DNA of 64,000 nucleotides from Pseudomonas simiae (GCF_900111895.1 NZ_FOKB01000001.1:62001-126000), one strand, 5' to 3'. Counted from the stretch's first letter, positions 37,911-46,674 are shown. Notes: generated by a model from the letters alone, not told the origin. Numbers and translations are program-made.

Positions 37911-38722
37911 GCCGGATGATCCGCGGGTTGACCTGTGCGGTGCTCCTGGGCACCGCCGTGTTGGGCGGTTGCGCCAGCCACCCCGACAGCGAGCAGGCCT
38001 TGCAACAGGCGGGTAACGACTTCCAGCAGGTCAAGGAAGACGCCAACGTGCTGCGCTTTGCGCCCAAGGACGTGATCCGCGCCGGTGAGTCCCTGGCCCG
38101 CGCCGACCGCTTGTCCAGCTACTGGGGCAGCGGCGCCGACGTGGTGCATTACGCCTACCTGAGCCAGCGCTACAGCGCCATCGCCCGCGAGCACACCGAA
38201 CAGGCGCTCAACCAGGAGCGTGGCGCCAAGCTCGAACTGGAGCGCCAGCGCCTGCAATTGGCCCTGCGGGAAAACAAGCTGATCAGTGTGCAGCAACAGG
38301 GCAAATGGCTTGAAGAGCAGATCGCCAGTTTGGCCACTACCCAGACTGATCGCGGCCTGGTGATGACGCTGGGCGATGTGCTGTTCGATACCGGTGAAGC
38401 AGAGCTGAAAAACTCGGCCAACCGCACGGTGTTGAAAATCGTACAGTTCCTGCAACTCAACCCCAAGCGCGTGGTGCGCATCGAGGGTTACGCCGACAAT
38501 ACCGGCGGTGAGCGGGAAAACCTCAAACTGTCCCGCGACCGCGCGCAGTCAGTGGCGGATGTGCTGGTAGACCTGGGGATCGACGAAAAACGCATCCAGG
38601 TCGAAGGCTATGGCGACCAGTATCCCGTCGAAGCCAACGCCTCCGAGCGGGGCAGGGCGCAGAACCGTCGGGTGGAGATCGTGTTCTCTGACGAGAAAGG
38701 CCAGCTCGGCGCCGCGCGTTAG
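37907..38722 (+). CDS. OmpA-domain lipoprotein with DUF4398 region
   Basis: 271 residues: lipobox VLGGC (Cys 24 or so), a DUF4398-like coiled-coil region (residues ~30-140), then a C-terminal OmpA peptidoglycan-binding domain (GDVLFDTGEAELK; RIEGYADNTGG; LSRDRAQSVADVLVDLGI; GRAQNRRVEI). It should tether the outer membrane to peptidoglycan. Translationally coupled to the upstream lipoprotein. Confidence 0.92.
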   Translation: MSRMIRGLTCAVLLGTAVLGGCASHPDSEQALQQAGNDFQQVKEDANVLRFAPKDVIRAGESLARADRLSSYWGSGADVVHYAYLSQRYSAIAREHTEQALNQERGAKLELERQRLQLALRENKLISVQQQGKWLEEQIASLATTQTDRGLVMTLGDVLFDTGEAELKNSANRTVLKIVQFLQLNPKRVVRIEGYADNTGGERENLKLSRDRAQSVADVLVDLGIDEKRIQVEGYGDQYPVEANASERGRAQNRRVEIVFSDEKGQLGAAR

Positions 38723-38742
38723 GCGCTTGGCATAGATCACCA

Positions 38743-38831
38743 TGTGGGGGCGGGCTTGCTCGCGAAAGCGGTATATCAGTCGATATTTCAGTGGCTGACA
38801 AACGGTTTTCGCGAGCAAGCCCGCTCCCACG
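38743..38831. repeat. REPIN
   Basis: Left arm TGTGGGGGCGGGCTTGCTCG, right arm TTCGCGAGCAAGCCCGCTCC, almost fully complementary, loop about 30 nt. Fills much of the 270-bp gap; the remainder before 38993 is AT-rich and probably holds the next gene's promoter. Confidence 0.9.
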
Positions 38832-38992
38832 TTCTTTCGAAGTAGCCCCACAACTCTGTACGCCACCCTTACAGTTTTTACTGTCACTCCTGCCCGCGCT
38901 CGACTATTGTGGCAACTGTCCCCGTACACTTCTAAACTGTGCCGGTATGTTTCACACAAAAATAAAATACCCGTGAAATCGAGTGCTGCGTC

Positions 38993-40432
38993 ATGACCAA
39001 TCTGTTGCTTTACCAACGTATCGCCCAGCAGCTGGCTGAGGATATCCGGCGCGGTGTCTATCAACCGGGCGAGCGCGTGCCTTCGGTGCGCAAGATGAGC
39101 TCGCAGTTGAACGTGAGTCACGCCACGGTGTTGCAGGCCTACGCCAACCTGGAAGACCAGGGGCTGATCCGCGCTCGGCCGCAGTCCGGCTATTACGTGC
39201 ACCAGACACCCGCACTCACCGCGCCGACGCCGGACATCGCGCGTGTCGAACGCCCGGGTCTGGTCACCCGCAGCAGCATCATCCAGCAGGTATTGGGTGA
39301 GTCGCGCCGCGAAGGTGTGTTCCCGTTGGGCGCCGCCGTGCCGAGTGTGGATTACCTACCGGTACGCGCGCTGCACCAACAGTTGGCCAAGGTCACGCGC
39401 TTCCAGAGCCCACGGGCATTCAGTTACATGTTCAGCCCCGGTTTCGAGCCGCTGCGCCGCCAGGTGGCGATCCGCATGCGCGATGCCGGTGTGGTGGTGG
39501 ACCCTTCCGAAGTGGTGATCACCCACGGTTGCGTTGATGCCCTGCAGATGTCGCTGCGGGTGTTGACGCGGCCTGGCGACCTGATTGCCGCAGAGTCACC
39601 GACCTATTACGGCTTGCTGCAACTGGCCGACCTGCTCGGCCTCAAAGTCATCGAGATCCCCAGCGATCCGTCCACCGGCATGAGCTTGGAGGCGCTGCAA
39701 TTGGCGGCCAACCAATGGTCGATCAAGGCGCTGGTGTTGACCGCGCGGCTGAGCAACCCGTTGGGCGGCACCATGCCCGAAGAACGGCAGAAACAGTTGC
39801 TGCGCCTGGCGTCGGACTTCGATATCCAGATTGTCGAGGACGATATCTACGGCGAGCTGATGTTCGAATTGGGCCGCACCAAGGCCCTGAAGGCCTATGA
39901 CCGCCTGGATCGAGTGATCTATTGCTCCAGCTTTTCCAAGACGCTGTCCCCCGGCGTGCGCATCGGTTGGATGATCGCCGGCAAGTACCAGCAGGAAATC
40001 CAGCGCTTGCAGATGTTCAGCACCCACTCCGCCTGCAGCGTGACCCAGATGGGCGTCGCCGCGTACCTGGAAAACGGCGGCTACGATCGCCACCTGCGTT
40101 ACATCCGCCAGGAGTACCGCAAGAACCTCAGCGCCTTCCAACTGGCGGTGCAGCAATATTTCCCGGAAGGCACACAGATGACACGTCCGACCGGCGGTTT
40201 CATCCTGTGGGTCAGTTTGCCCGGACGGGTCAACACCCAGGAACTGCACGTACGCGCACTGCAACAGGGCATCAGCATTGCACCGGGGCTGATCTTCAGT
40301 AACACCGAGCAGTTCAACCACTGCATTCGCCTCAACTGCGGTACGCCGTGGAACCGCGAGGCAGAGCGGGCGCTGATGACCTTGGGGATGCTGGCAAGCC
40401 AGTTATGCCAGGAAACAGCAGCCGGACTGTGA
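38993..40432 (+). CDS. MocR-type GntR/aminotransferase regulator
   Basis: 479 residues: N-terminal winged helix (GVYQPGERVPSVRKMSSQLN; HATVLQAYANLEDQGLI) joined to a class I aminotransferase-like domain with the PLP lysine in SSFSKTLSPG. MocR proteins use PLP as effector-binding cofactor. The target is unknown; no divergent metabolic gene adjoins it. An enzyme function of the C-terminal part cannot be excluded. Confidence 0.9.
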   Translation: MTNLLLYQRIAQQLAEDIRRGVYQPGERVPSVRKMSSQLNVSHATVLQAYANLEDQGLIRARPQSGYYVHQTPALTAPTPDIARVERPGLVTRSSIIQQVLGESRREGVFPLGAAVPSVDYLPVRALHQQLAKVTRFQSPRAFSYMFSPGFEPLRRQVAIRMRDAGVVVDPSEVVITHGCVDALQMSLRVLTRPGDLIAAESPTYYGLLQLADLLGLKVIEIPSDPSTGMSLEALQLAANQWSIKALVLTARLSNPLGGTMPEERQKQLLRLASDFDIQIVEDDIYGELMFELGRTKALKAYDRLDRVIYCSSFSKTLSPGVRIGWMIAGKYQQEIQRLQMFSTHSACSVTQMGVAAYLENGGYDRHLRYIRQEYRKNLSAFQLAVQQYFPEGTQMTRPTGGFILWVSLPGRVNTQELHVRALQQGISIAPGLIFSNTEQFNHCIRLNCGTPWNREAERALMTLGMLASQLCQETAAGL

Positions 40433-40536
40433 CGCACGGAAAGGGGACAAATCCTATAGCAAGCTAATCACCGCGCTTGTCATGCCGCGCACAACAAGCG
40501 AGCATATGGCCCTCTGCCGTTAATGCTGTAGGCAAT

Positions 40537-41022
40537 ATGACTTCGATTTTTCGTGCGGTTTTCGTGATTGGCCTGATAAGCCTGTGCAACGTCGGCACTG
40601 CGCTGGCGGCGGCCCCTGTGAGCGAAACCAAGCCCGCCGCCAGTACCGAGCAGAAGCCCCCGGCGAAAAAAACGGCCCCCGTAAAAAAAGCGCCAGTGGT
40701 GAAGAAACCCACCGCCGCCGCCAAAAGGCGGGCGGCCACCAAGGCCAAGGCGTCCCGCGAAGTGGCGCAGACACAATTGCCACCGGCACAGTTGGACCTG
40801 TCGCTGCCTTCTGACATGGTCAGGCACTTGCAACCCATTGGCACCATGCCCAAGCCGAAAAGCGTGCCCCTGCTGCCGCCGATGTTTGGCGAGAAACCTA
40901 CGGACAACAGTGCATTCCAGATCAACGGCCGCCTGCTCAGCAATGAGATGAGGCTGCAATTGCGCAACGAAGAGCGGCGCGATGTGGAAGGTGCAGCGCT
41001 GGATTTCGAGTTCAAGCAGTAA
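40537..41022 (+). CDS. Secreted Lys/Ala/Pro-rich hypothetical protein
   Basis: 161 residues. Signal peptide MTSIFRAVFVIGLISLCNVG (cleavage after ALA), then a low-complexity region of KK/AP repeats (residues ~45-90) and a C-terminal stretch ending DVEGAALDFEFKQ. The Lys-Pro tract resembles linkers, which is why similar proteins are sometimes misnamed translation initiation factor 2. Function unknown. The ATG at 40537 is chosen because it puts the signal peptide at the N-terminus. Confidence 0.75.
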   Translation: MTSIFRAVFVIGLISLCNVGTALAAAPVSETKPAASTEQKPPAKKTAPVKKAPVVKKPTAAAKRRAATKAKASREVAQTQLPPAQLDLSLPSDMVRHLQPIGTMPKPKSVPLLPPMFGEKPTDNSAFQINGRLLSNEMRLQLRNEERRDVEGAALDFEFKQ

Positions 41023-41184
41023 ACTTTTCCCACAAAGGTGACGTCGACCGCCGACCATGTGTCGGAGACTGATCAGTCACTTTTGTTTTCTGCGAAAAAC
41101 CACTGTTAGGCCATTTTAAAACGGCTGTTTTAGGGCGTACCCTAGCCCGGCCATCCACATTGAGTCGTCGAGGACCTGCTGGTC

Positions 41185-41439
41185 ATGAATTGCCGTGAAG
41201 GCTGTGGCGCGTGCTGCATCGCCCCCTCCATCAGTTCGCCATTACCCGGAATGCCACAGGGCAAACCGGCAGGCGAACGCTGCCTGCACCTGTCGGTCGA
41301 ACAACTGTGCCTGCTGTTCGGCCAGCCGGAGCGACCGGCGGTATGCAGTGATTTCAAGGCGAATATCGAGGTCTGCGGCACCGACCAGGCCGATGCGATC
41401 CGTTTGATCGGCTGGTGGGAGCAAATGACGGCGGCTTGA
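41185..41439 (+). CDS. YkgJ-family cysteine cluster protein
   Basis: 84 residues with the CxxGCGACC arrangement at residues 3-11 (CREGCGACC) and further Cys at 33, 42, 54 and 63, the YkgJ pattern proposed to bind zinc or an Fe-S cluster. Small and cytoplasmic. Function unknown; widespread in proteobacteria. Confidence 0.88.
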   Translation: MNCREGCGACCIAPSISSPLPGMPQGKPAGERCLHLSVEQLCLLFGQPERPAVCSDFKANIEVCGTDQADAIRLIGWWEQMTAA

Positions 41440-41480
41440 TGGGCTTTACTATCGGAACTTCAACAATAAGGAATACAACA

Positions 41481-42086
41481 ATGGGTTCGCTGAAACGAAT
41501 GGCTGTGTTGTGCGGTTTTACGGTGTTGTTTGCTGCCACTGCCCAGGCTGAGGATTGGCAAGTCGCCAAGGACGAAGACGGTATCAAGGTGTCCTTGAGC
41601 GAAATTGCCGGCTCCAAATACAAGGCGTATCGCGGTGTAACGGTGATCAAGGCGCCTGTGGCAAAAGTCGTCGCCCTCCAGGAAGACGTAGCCGGTGCCT
41701 GTGCCTGGATCCACGAGTGCAAGTCCCAGAAGCTGGTCGATAAGAAAGGCGACGAGAGTTGGACCTACACCCAATTCAAAGCCCCGTTTCCCGTGACGGA
41801 CCGTGATTCCTACCTGCATATCACCACGACCAAGGCGGCCGACGGCACGCTGACGCGTAAGCTGGAAGGTGTGCCGACCTACAAGCCTGAAGAAAAAGGC
41901 TACGTACGTGTCGCCCAGGTCGACGGCTTCTGGAAGCTGGTGCCCAAAGGCGACAACCAAACCGAAGTCACCTACCAGGTGCACACCGAGCCAGGCGGCA
42001 GCGTGCCATCGTGGCTGGCCAACAAGTTCGTGGTGGACGCACCGTACAACACCTTGAAAGCCTTGAAAGAACGCGCTGAAAAGTAA
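41481..42086 (+). CDS. START-domain periplasmic protein
   Basis: 201 residues with signal peptide MGSLKRMAVLCGFTVLFAAT (cleavage after AQA), followed by a START/SRPBCC lipid-binding fold (EDWQVAKDEDGIKVSLSEI; APFPVTDRDSYLHIT). The ATG at 41481 is preceded by AAGGAAT. Such exported START proteins are typical of Pseudomonas; a lipid or hydrophobic ligand is likely, unknown. Confidence 0.87.
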   Translation: MGSLKRMAVLCGFTVLFAATAQAEDWQVAKDEDGIKVSLSEIAGSKYKAYRGVTVIKAPVAKVVALQEDVAGACAWIHECKSQKLVDKKGDESWTYTQFKAPFPVTDRDSYLHITTTKAADGTLTRKLEGVPTYKPEEKGYVRVAQVDGFWKLVPKGDNQTEVTYQVHTEPGGSVPSWLANKFVVDAPYNTLKALKERAEK

Positions 42087-42109
42087 GCGCAGTTGATCAG
42101 GTGTCTCCT

Positions 42110-42143
42110 ACCTTGGGTGGAACGTTTGCCGAGCCCCCAAGGT
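42110..42143. repeat. Inverted repeat in a leader
   Basis: ACCTTGGG (42110-42117) and CCCAAGGT (42136-42143), between the START gene and the next small gene; no T-run, so not a clear terminator. Confidence 0.7.
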
Positions 42144-42189
42144 CCAGATAGAAGTAAGCCCATACACGGGTTTTATCGAGGAGGCACCG

Positions 42190-42426
42190 ATGCAAAAGTG
42201 GCAGATTACCTTCGTTGATGATCACGGCGTGAAGTCCGTCGAGCAGTTCACCTGCGACCAGAAGCCCAGCCTCGAAGATGCGGCACACATGATTCGCAAC
42301 AAGTTGGTGCCCGTTGCCGCCGAACTCGATCTCAACGACTTCGAAGGCCGCCAGCCCGAACCTACGCTCAAGATCCTCAAAGACCAGAACGGTATCCAGA
42401 TCCTCGACATCTCTCCCGCCGCCTGA
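42190..42426 (+). CDS. Small conserved hypothetical protein
   Basis: 78 residues beginning MQKWQITFVDDHGVKSVEQF. Acidic, soluble, no signal or Cys cluster. GAGGAG lies 8 nt before the ATG. I do not recognise a named family; its codon use and strong ribosome-binding site support a real gene. An inverted repeat lies in its leader. Confidence 0.78.
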   Translation: MQKWQITFVDDHGVKSVEQFTCDQKPSLEDAAHMIRNKLVPVAAELDLNDFEGRQPEPTLKILKDQNGIQILDISPAA

Positions 42427-42570
42427 ACATTCCCTGTACACCCTTAAAACCCCTCTGGTGGAGGCGAAAGCTTCGCGCTACTCTGCAAGGGAGATCAGCG
42501 AATGAATCGCTAGGTTCTGGTCTTGTCAGCTACATGCTTGTTTTCCAGCGGTGAAGTTATTGCCGTAGTT

Positions 42571-42591
42571 CCCACGCCAGTAAGGCGTGGG
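42571..42591 (+). repeat. Hairpin in the rraB leader
   Basis: CCCACGCC (42571-42578) and GGCGTGGG (42584-42591), perfect 8-bp stem with 5-nt loop, about 49 nt before the rraB ATG, no T-run. Confidence 0.75.
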
Positions 42592-42639
42592 CTTCGGGAA
42601 GCACGGAAAGTCTATCCATCAATTCGAGGAGCACTTTTC

Positions 42640-42981
42640 ATGAGCACAGCCTATCAAGAAGACATCAGCACCAACGTCCTGCGCCGCATGAAAGAAGGCG
42701 GCTTCGACTTCTCGCGTTTTCACCCCATCGAGTTCTACGCCATTTTCCCGGATGAGGAACGTGCGCGCAGGGCTGCGGGTGAGTTTCGTGGGGAATCCCT
42801 GAATGCCCAGGTCAGCGCGCGCGACGACGGCGCCTGGTACCTGGAGCTAAGTAAAATCATGTCGGCCACCTACGATGGCATAGGAGACTTCGAGCAGGAC
42901 TTCGGGGCGGTGGTCGAGCCGCTGGGCGGGATCATCGAGGGATGGGGCGTGAAGCAGGAGGTGCGTGGGTTACCCATGTAG
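42640..42981 (+). CDS. rraB: Ribonuclease E inhibitor RraB
   Basis: 113 residues matching the RraB/YjgD family: FDFSRFHPIEFYAIFPDEE and the acidic DFEQDFGAVVEPLGGIIEGW. Binds RNase E and slows cleavage of a subset of transcripts. The ATG at 42640 has GAGGAG upstream; the longer open frame starting earlier is not conserved. A terminator follows at 43008. RNase E itself begins at 1322 in this window. Confidence 0.9.
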   Translation: MSTAYQEDISTNVLRRMKEGGFDFSRFHPIEFYAIFPDEERARRAAGEFRGESLNAQVSARDDGAWYLELSKIMSATYDGIGDFEQDFGAVVEPLGGIIEGWGVKQEVRGLPM

Positions 42982-43007
42982 CAGCAGTTTATGAGCAGCA
43001 CAGCGTG

Positions 43008-43040
43008 TCGGCTGACCTTTTGGGTCGGCCGATTTTGTTT
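43008..43040 (+). terminator. Intrinsic terminator after rraB
   Basis: TCGGCTGACC and GGTCGGCCGA pair with one wobble, loop of a few T, then TTTTGTTT. Confidence 0.85.
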
Positions 43041-43087
43041 GTGCAGCATGCTCAACATCGCCCTCGCTGCTACATGTTTCAGGGCGC

Positions 43088-43113
43088 AAAAAAAAACCAC
43101 CCAAGAGGGTGGC
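43088..43113 (-). terminator. Minus-strand intrinsic terminator
   Basis: CCACCC / GGGTGG stem (43097-43102, 43107-43112) with nine A on the left, i.e. a T9 run on the minus strand. No protein gene on the minus strand feeds it: the next ones begin beyond 46690. Confidence 0.88.
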
Positions 43114-43166
43114 TTAAAGGGAAGAGCGGTTCGCTGAAGCGCTAGGACGTGTCCTGTTCAGCAGAT
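43088..43166 (-). ncRNA. Candidate small RNA, unnamed
   Basis: Minus-strand promoter TTCACT (43201-43196), 17-bp spacer, GATAAT (43178-43173), giving a start near 43166. The roughly 79-nt RNA would have a stem GCTGAA/TTCAGC enclosing AGGAC/GTCCT, an unpaired CU-rich stretch (GCTCTTCCCTTT) and the terminator with U9, the layout of an Hfq-dependent sRNA. I do not recognise a family. Confidence 0.5.
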
Positions 43167-43277
43167 GGGCCGATTATCCGCAGACTTGGCCAGGCAGTGA
43201 AATCAACTCTGACTATGCTGTTGATAGTCAAAGCCCGCATTGCGATGAAGCGTCGGGCGGTGCACCGGGCATTCTGC

Positions 43278-43292
43278 GCACCAGGACGGTGC
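43278..43292. promoter_or_regulatory. NtrC-like enhancer site
   Basis: GCACC-N5-GGTGC, the NtrC dyad, about 86 bp before the predicted sigma-54 start. A second partial palindrome GGTGCACC lies at 43259-43266. Confidence 0.6.
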
Positions 43293-43344
43293 GACTGGAT
43301 TCTGGTTGTAATTCAACTCACTGATTTTTAAGTGTTTATGCCGC

Positions 43345-43359
43345 TGGCACGGGCCTTGC
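43345..43359 (+). promoter_or_regulatory. Consensus sigma-54 (RpoN) promoter
   Basis: TGGCAC-N5-TTGC, with GG and GC at the required spacing. The start is expected near 43371, 24 nt before the ATG at 43395 and just ahead of its AAGGAG (43383-43388). Confidence 0.78.
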
Positions 43360-43394
43360 GATGGTTCTTTCGCCCGGGTGACAAGGAGTTCGGC

Positions 43395-44804
43395 ATGATC
43401 CGCACTTATTACGATGAAATGTACGATGGGGCAGGCCAGGTCCGGCCTCATTACCGCGAGTTCGCGCGCTGGTTGGCCGACACCCCTGATGATCTGTTGG
43501 CCCAGCGCCGACGCGAGGCCGATTTGCTGTTTCACCGCGCCGGGATCACCTTCACGCTTTATGGCGACGAGCAGGGCACCGAGCGGTTGATTCCTTTCGA
43601 TACCATCCCGCGCAGTATTCCGGCCAGCGAATGGCGGATTGTCGAGCGCGGCTGTATCCAGCGGGTCAAGGCGCTGAACATGTTTCTCGCCGATCTGTAC
43701 CACGAACAGCGCATCATCAAGGCCGGAATCATTCCCGCCGAACAGGTGCTGGCCAACGAGCAATACCAGTTGGCGATGCAGGGCTTGGACCTGCATCGTG
43801 ACCTTTATTCCCACATCTCCGGCGTCGACCTCGTACGCGATGGTGACGGCACCTATTACGTGCTCGAGGACAACCTGCGCACACCGAGCGGCGTGAGCTA
43901 CATGCTCGAAGACCGTAAGATGATGATGCGCCTGTTCCCCGAACTGTTCGCCGCCCAGCGCATCGCGCCCATCGACCACTACCCCAACCTGTTGCTGGAC
44001 ACCTTGAAAAGCTCCAGCCCTCTGGATAATCCCAGCGTGGTCGTGCTGACGCCGGGCCGTTTCAACAGCGCGTTCTTCGAACATGCCTTTCTCGCGCGAG
44101 AAATGGGCGTGGAACTGGTGGAGGGCGCCGATCTGTTCGTGCGCGATGACCGTGTCTTCATGCGCACTACCGACGGGCCCAAGGCCGTGGACGTGATCTA
44201 CCGCCGTCTCGATGACGCGTTCCTCGACCCATTGGCTTTCAACCCGGCGTCCATGCTTGGTGTGCCGGGCCTGCTTGCGGCCTATCGCTCGGGTAATGTG
44301 GTGCTGGCCAATGCGATTGGCACCGGCGTGGCGGATGACAAGTCGGTATACCCTTTCGTCACCGAGATGATCCGTTTTTACCTGGATGAAGAACCCATCC
44401 TGAAGAACGTTCCGACGTTCCAGTGCCGTAAGCCCGACGAACTGTCCCACGTGCTGGCCAACCTGCCAGACCTGGTGGTAAAGGAAACCCAAGGCTCAGG
44501 CGGCTACGGCATGCTGGTGGGCCCAGCGTCCACCGTTGCGGAAATCGAAGCCTTCCGCGCCCGTATCAAGGCCAAGCCCCACGCCTATATCGCCCAGCCG
44601 ACCCTGTGTTTATCCACGTGCCCGACCTTTGTCGAAAACGGCATCGCGCCGCGTCATATCGACCTGCGCCCGTTTGTGTTGTCCGGCAAGGAAACCCGTG
44701 TCGTGCCTGGCGGCTTGACCCGAGTGGCACTGCGCGAAGGCTCGTTGGTGGTCAACTCGTCCCAGGGCGGCGGCACCAAAGACACCTGGGTGGTCGAGGA
44801 CTGA
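43395..44804 (+). CDS. Circularly permuted ATP-grasp protein (CP_ATPgrasp_2)
   Basis: 469 residues of the family formerly DUF404/DUF407. LEDNLRTPSGVSYMLED (about residue 160) and KETQGSGGYGMLVGP (about residue 365) match the permuted ATP-grasp metal and phosphate sites. Such enzymes are predicted peptide-bond-forming ligases, but no substrate is known. The ATG at 43395 has AAGGAG; the longer frame upstream contains the sigma-54 promoter. First of three coupled genes; the trio is often accompanied elsewhere by the Anbu peptidase, not seen here. Confidence 0.92.
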   Translation: MIRTYYDEMYDGAGQVRPHYREFARWLADTPDDLLAQRRREADLLFHRAGITFTLYGDEQGTERLIPFDTIPRSIPASEWRIVERGCIQRVKALNMFLADLYHEQRIIKAGIIPAEQVLANEQYQLAMQGLDLHRDLYSHISGVDLVRDGDGTYYVLEDNLRTPSGVSYMLEDRKMMMRLFPELFAAQRIAPIDHYPNLLLDTLKSSSPLDNPSVVVLTPGRFNSAFFEHAFLAREMGVELVEGADLFVRDDRVFMRTTDGPKAVDVIYRRLDDAFLDPLAFNPASMLGVPGLLAAYRSGNVVLANAIGTGVADDKSVYPFVTEMIRFYLDEEPILKNVPTFQCRKPDELSHVLANLPDLVVKETQGSGGYGMLVGPASTVAEIEAFRARIKAKPHAYIAQPTLCLSTCPTFVENGIAPRHIDLRPFVLSGKETRVVPGGLTRVALREGSLVVNSSQGGGTKDTWVVED

Positions 44805-44808
44805 TGCC

Positions 44809-45759
44809 ATGTTGAGTAGAACTGCCTCGGATCTGTACTGGATGTCGCGCTACCTGGAGCGTGCGGAAAACCTCGCACGCATGCTCGATGTCAGCTATTC
44901 GCTGTCGCTGATGCCCCAGGACGGGCGTGGCGATGGCCTGCACGAACTGGCCATGCCGCTGTTGATCACCGGCACCCTGGAGGATTACCACGAACGTCAC
45001 GGTGAGCTGCACGCCGAACGCCTGTTGCACTTCTTTGCGCTGGATGCTGCCAACCCGGCCAGCATCTACAGTTGCCTTGGCGCCGCGCGGGCCAGCGCCC
45101 ATGCAGTGCGTGGGCGAATTACCGCCGATATGTGGGAAAACATCAACGCCACCTGGCTGGATATTCGCGATATCGCCCAGCAGGGCTTGAGCCGCTATGG
45201 CATGAGCCGGTTCTGTGAGTGGGTAAAAGAGCGTTCTCATCTGTTCCGCGGCGCCACCTACGGCACCATCATGCGTAACGATGCATTTCGCTTCATTCGC
45301 CTGGGCACTTTCATCGAGCGTGCCGACAACACGCTGCGCCTGCTGGACGCCCGCTATGAAATGGCCGGCGACCGTGCCGACGCCGTCACCGATGGCACAG
45401 CGCACGCCTACTATCAGTGGAGCGCCTTGTTGCGCGCGTTGTCGTCGTTCGAGGCCTACACCGAGATCTACCGCGATGCGCCCGGCGCGCGGCAAGTCGC
45501 CGAGTTGTTGCTGTTGCGCGCCGATGTGCCGCGCTCGCTACGCGCCTGCAGTGAAGAGATCGACCAGATCCTGGCCAGCCTGCCCGGCCTCAACGGCCGG
45601 CCTGCCCAGCGCCTGGCCGCCGAAATGGACGCGCGCCTGCGCTTCACCGCCATCGATGAAATCCTCGAGGAAGGCCTGCACGCCTGGCTGACCGACTTTA
45701 TTCCCCTGGTCCGCCAATTGGGCGACGCCATCTACAGTTCCTACCTGGAGGCGGCATGA
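44809..45759 (+). CDS. Alpha-E domain protein
   Basis: 316 residues, almost all helical, DUF403/alpha-E family, starting LSRTASDLYWMSRYLERAEN. It always accompanies the CP_ATPgrasp enzyme and is thought to bind it or its product; sometimes the two are fused. It starts 2 nt after the ATP-grasp stop and overlaps the transglutaminase by 4 nt, so the three are one translational unit. Biochemical role unknown. Confidence 0.92.
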   Translation: MLSRTASDLYWMSRYLERAENLARMLDVSYSLSLMPQDGRGDGLHELAMPLLITGTLEDYHERHGELHAERLLHFFALDAANPASIYSCLGAARASAHAVRGRITADMWENINATWLDIRDIAQQGLSRYGMSRFCEWVKERSHLFRGATYGTIMRNDAFRFIRLGTFIERADNTLRLLDARYEMAGDRADAVTDGTAHAYYQWSALLRALSSFEAYTEIYRDAPGARQVAELLLLRADVPRSLRACSEEIDQILASLPGLNGRPAQRLAAEMDARLRFTAIDEILEEGLHAWLTDFIPLVRQLGDAIYSSYLEAA

Positions 45760-46559
45760 GACTCTCCATCAGCCACGAAACCACCTACCACTACGAAGAC
45801 CAGGTGCGTGCCAGCATCCAGTACTTGCGCCTTACGCCCCACGACAGCGAGCGCCAGCGCGTACTCAGCTGGCAGCTCGACCTGCCGCGCCCGGTGCGTG
45901 CCCAGGTGGATCCGTTCGGCAACATCCTGCATGTGCTGACCTTGGATGAGCCCCACGACGCCATCATCATCGGTGCCCGTGGCCAGGTGGACATCGACGA
46001 ATTGCGCGAGGCCGAACATGAGAGCCAATCGGCGTTCCCGTTTCTGCGTTGCACCCGCCTGACTGAACCTGACGAAGCCTTGCGCGGTTTTGCCGACCAG
46101 CAGTGCCATCAACGTCGTGACCGCACCGCGTTGATCGACCTGATGCATGCGCTCAACCAGGCGATGGTCTACACACCCGGCGCCACCGAAGTCGACACCT
46201 GTGCCGCCCAGGCCTTCGCGGGTCGTGCGGGGGTGTGCCAGGATCACACCCATGCATTCCTGGCGTGCGCGCGCAGCCTGGGGATCCCTGCGCGGTATGT
46301 GTCGGGGTATTTGTACAGTGAGGACAGCACGCACCTGGCCAGTCACGCCTGGGCCGAAGCCTGGCTGGATGACGCCTGGTACAGCTTTGATGTGACCAAC
46401 CAGCTGTCACGGCCGGAGCGGCATTTGAAACTGGCGGTGGGGTTGGATTACCTCGATGCCTGCCCGGTACGCGGCATGCGCCGTGGCGGTGGGCATGAGC
46501 AGATGCATGCCAAGGTGTTTGTGGCGCCGACCCCGGTGATCGCCGTCCAACAGCAATGA
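45756..46559 (+). CDS. Transglutaminase-like cysteine protease family protein
   Basis: 267 residues: N-terminal Transglut_N domain (RLSISHETTYHYEDQVRASI) and a papain-fold core with Cys in GVCQDHTHAFLACARSLG, His in SHAWAEAWL and Asp in YSFDVTN. It could hydrolyse or transfer amide bonds, in keeping with a ligase partner that makes them. Third gene of the sigma-54 operon; a REPIN follows and no Anbu gene is present. Confidence 0.92.
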   Translation: MRLSISHETTYHYEDQVRASIQYLRLTPHDSERQRVLSWQLDLPRPVRAQVDPFGNILHVLTLDEPHDAIIIGARGQVDIDELREAEHESQSAFPFLRCTRLTEPDEALRGFADQQCHQRRDRTALIDLMHALNQAMVYTPGATEVDTCAAQAFAGRAGVCQDHTHAFLACARSLGIPARYVSGYLYSEDSTHLASHAWAEAWLDDAWYSFDVTNQLSRPERHLKLAVGLDYLDACPVRGMRRGGGHEQMHAKVFVAPTPVIAVQQQ

Positions 46560-46585
46560 TCTCCAGAGCGGAGCGTTCCCCCCCC

Positions 46586-46674
46586 TGTGGGAGCGGGCTT
46601 GCTCGCGAATACGGTGGGTCAGCCACACATTTATTGACTGACACACCGCTTTCGCAAGCAAGCCCGCTCCCACA
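46586..46674. repeat. REPIN
   Basis: Arms TGTGGGAGCGGGCTTGCTCG and AAGCAAGCCCGCTCCCACA, between convergent genes. Confidence 0.9.
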
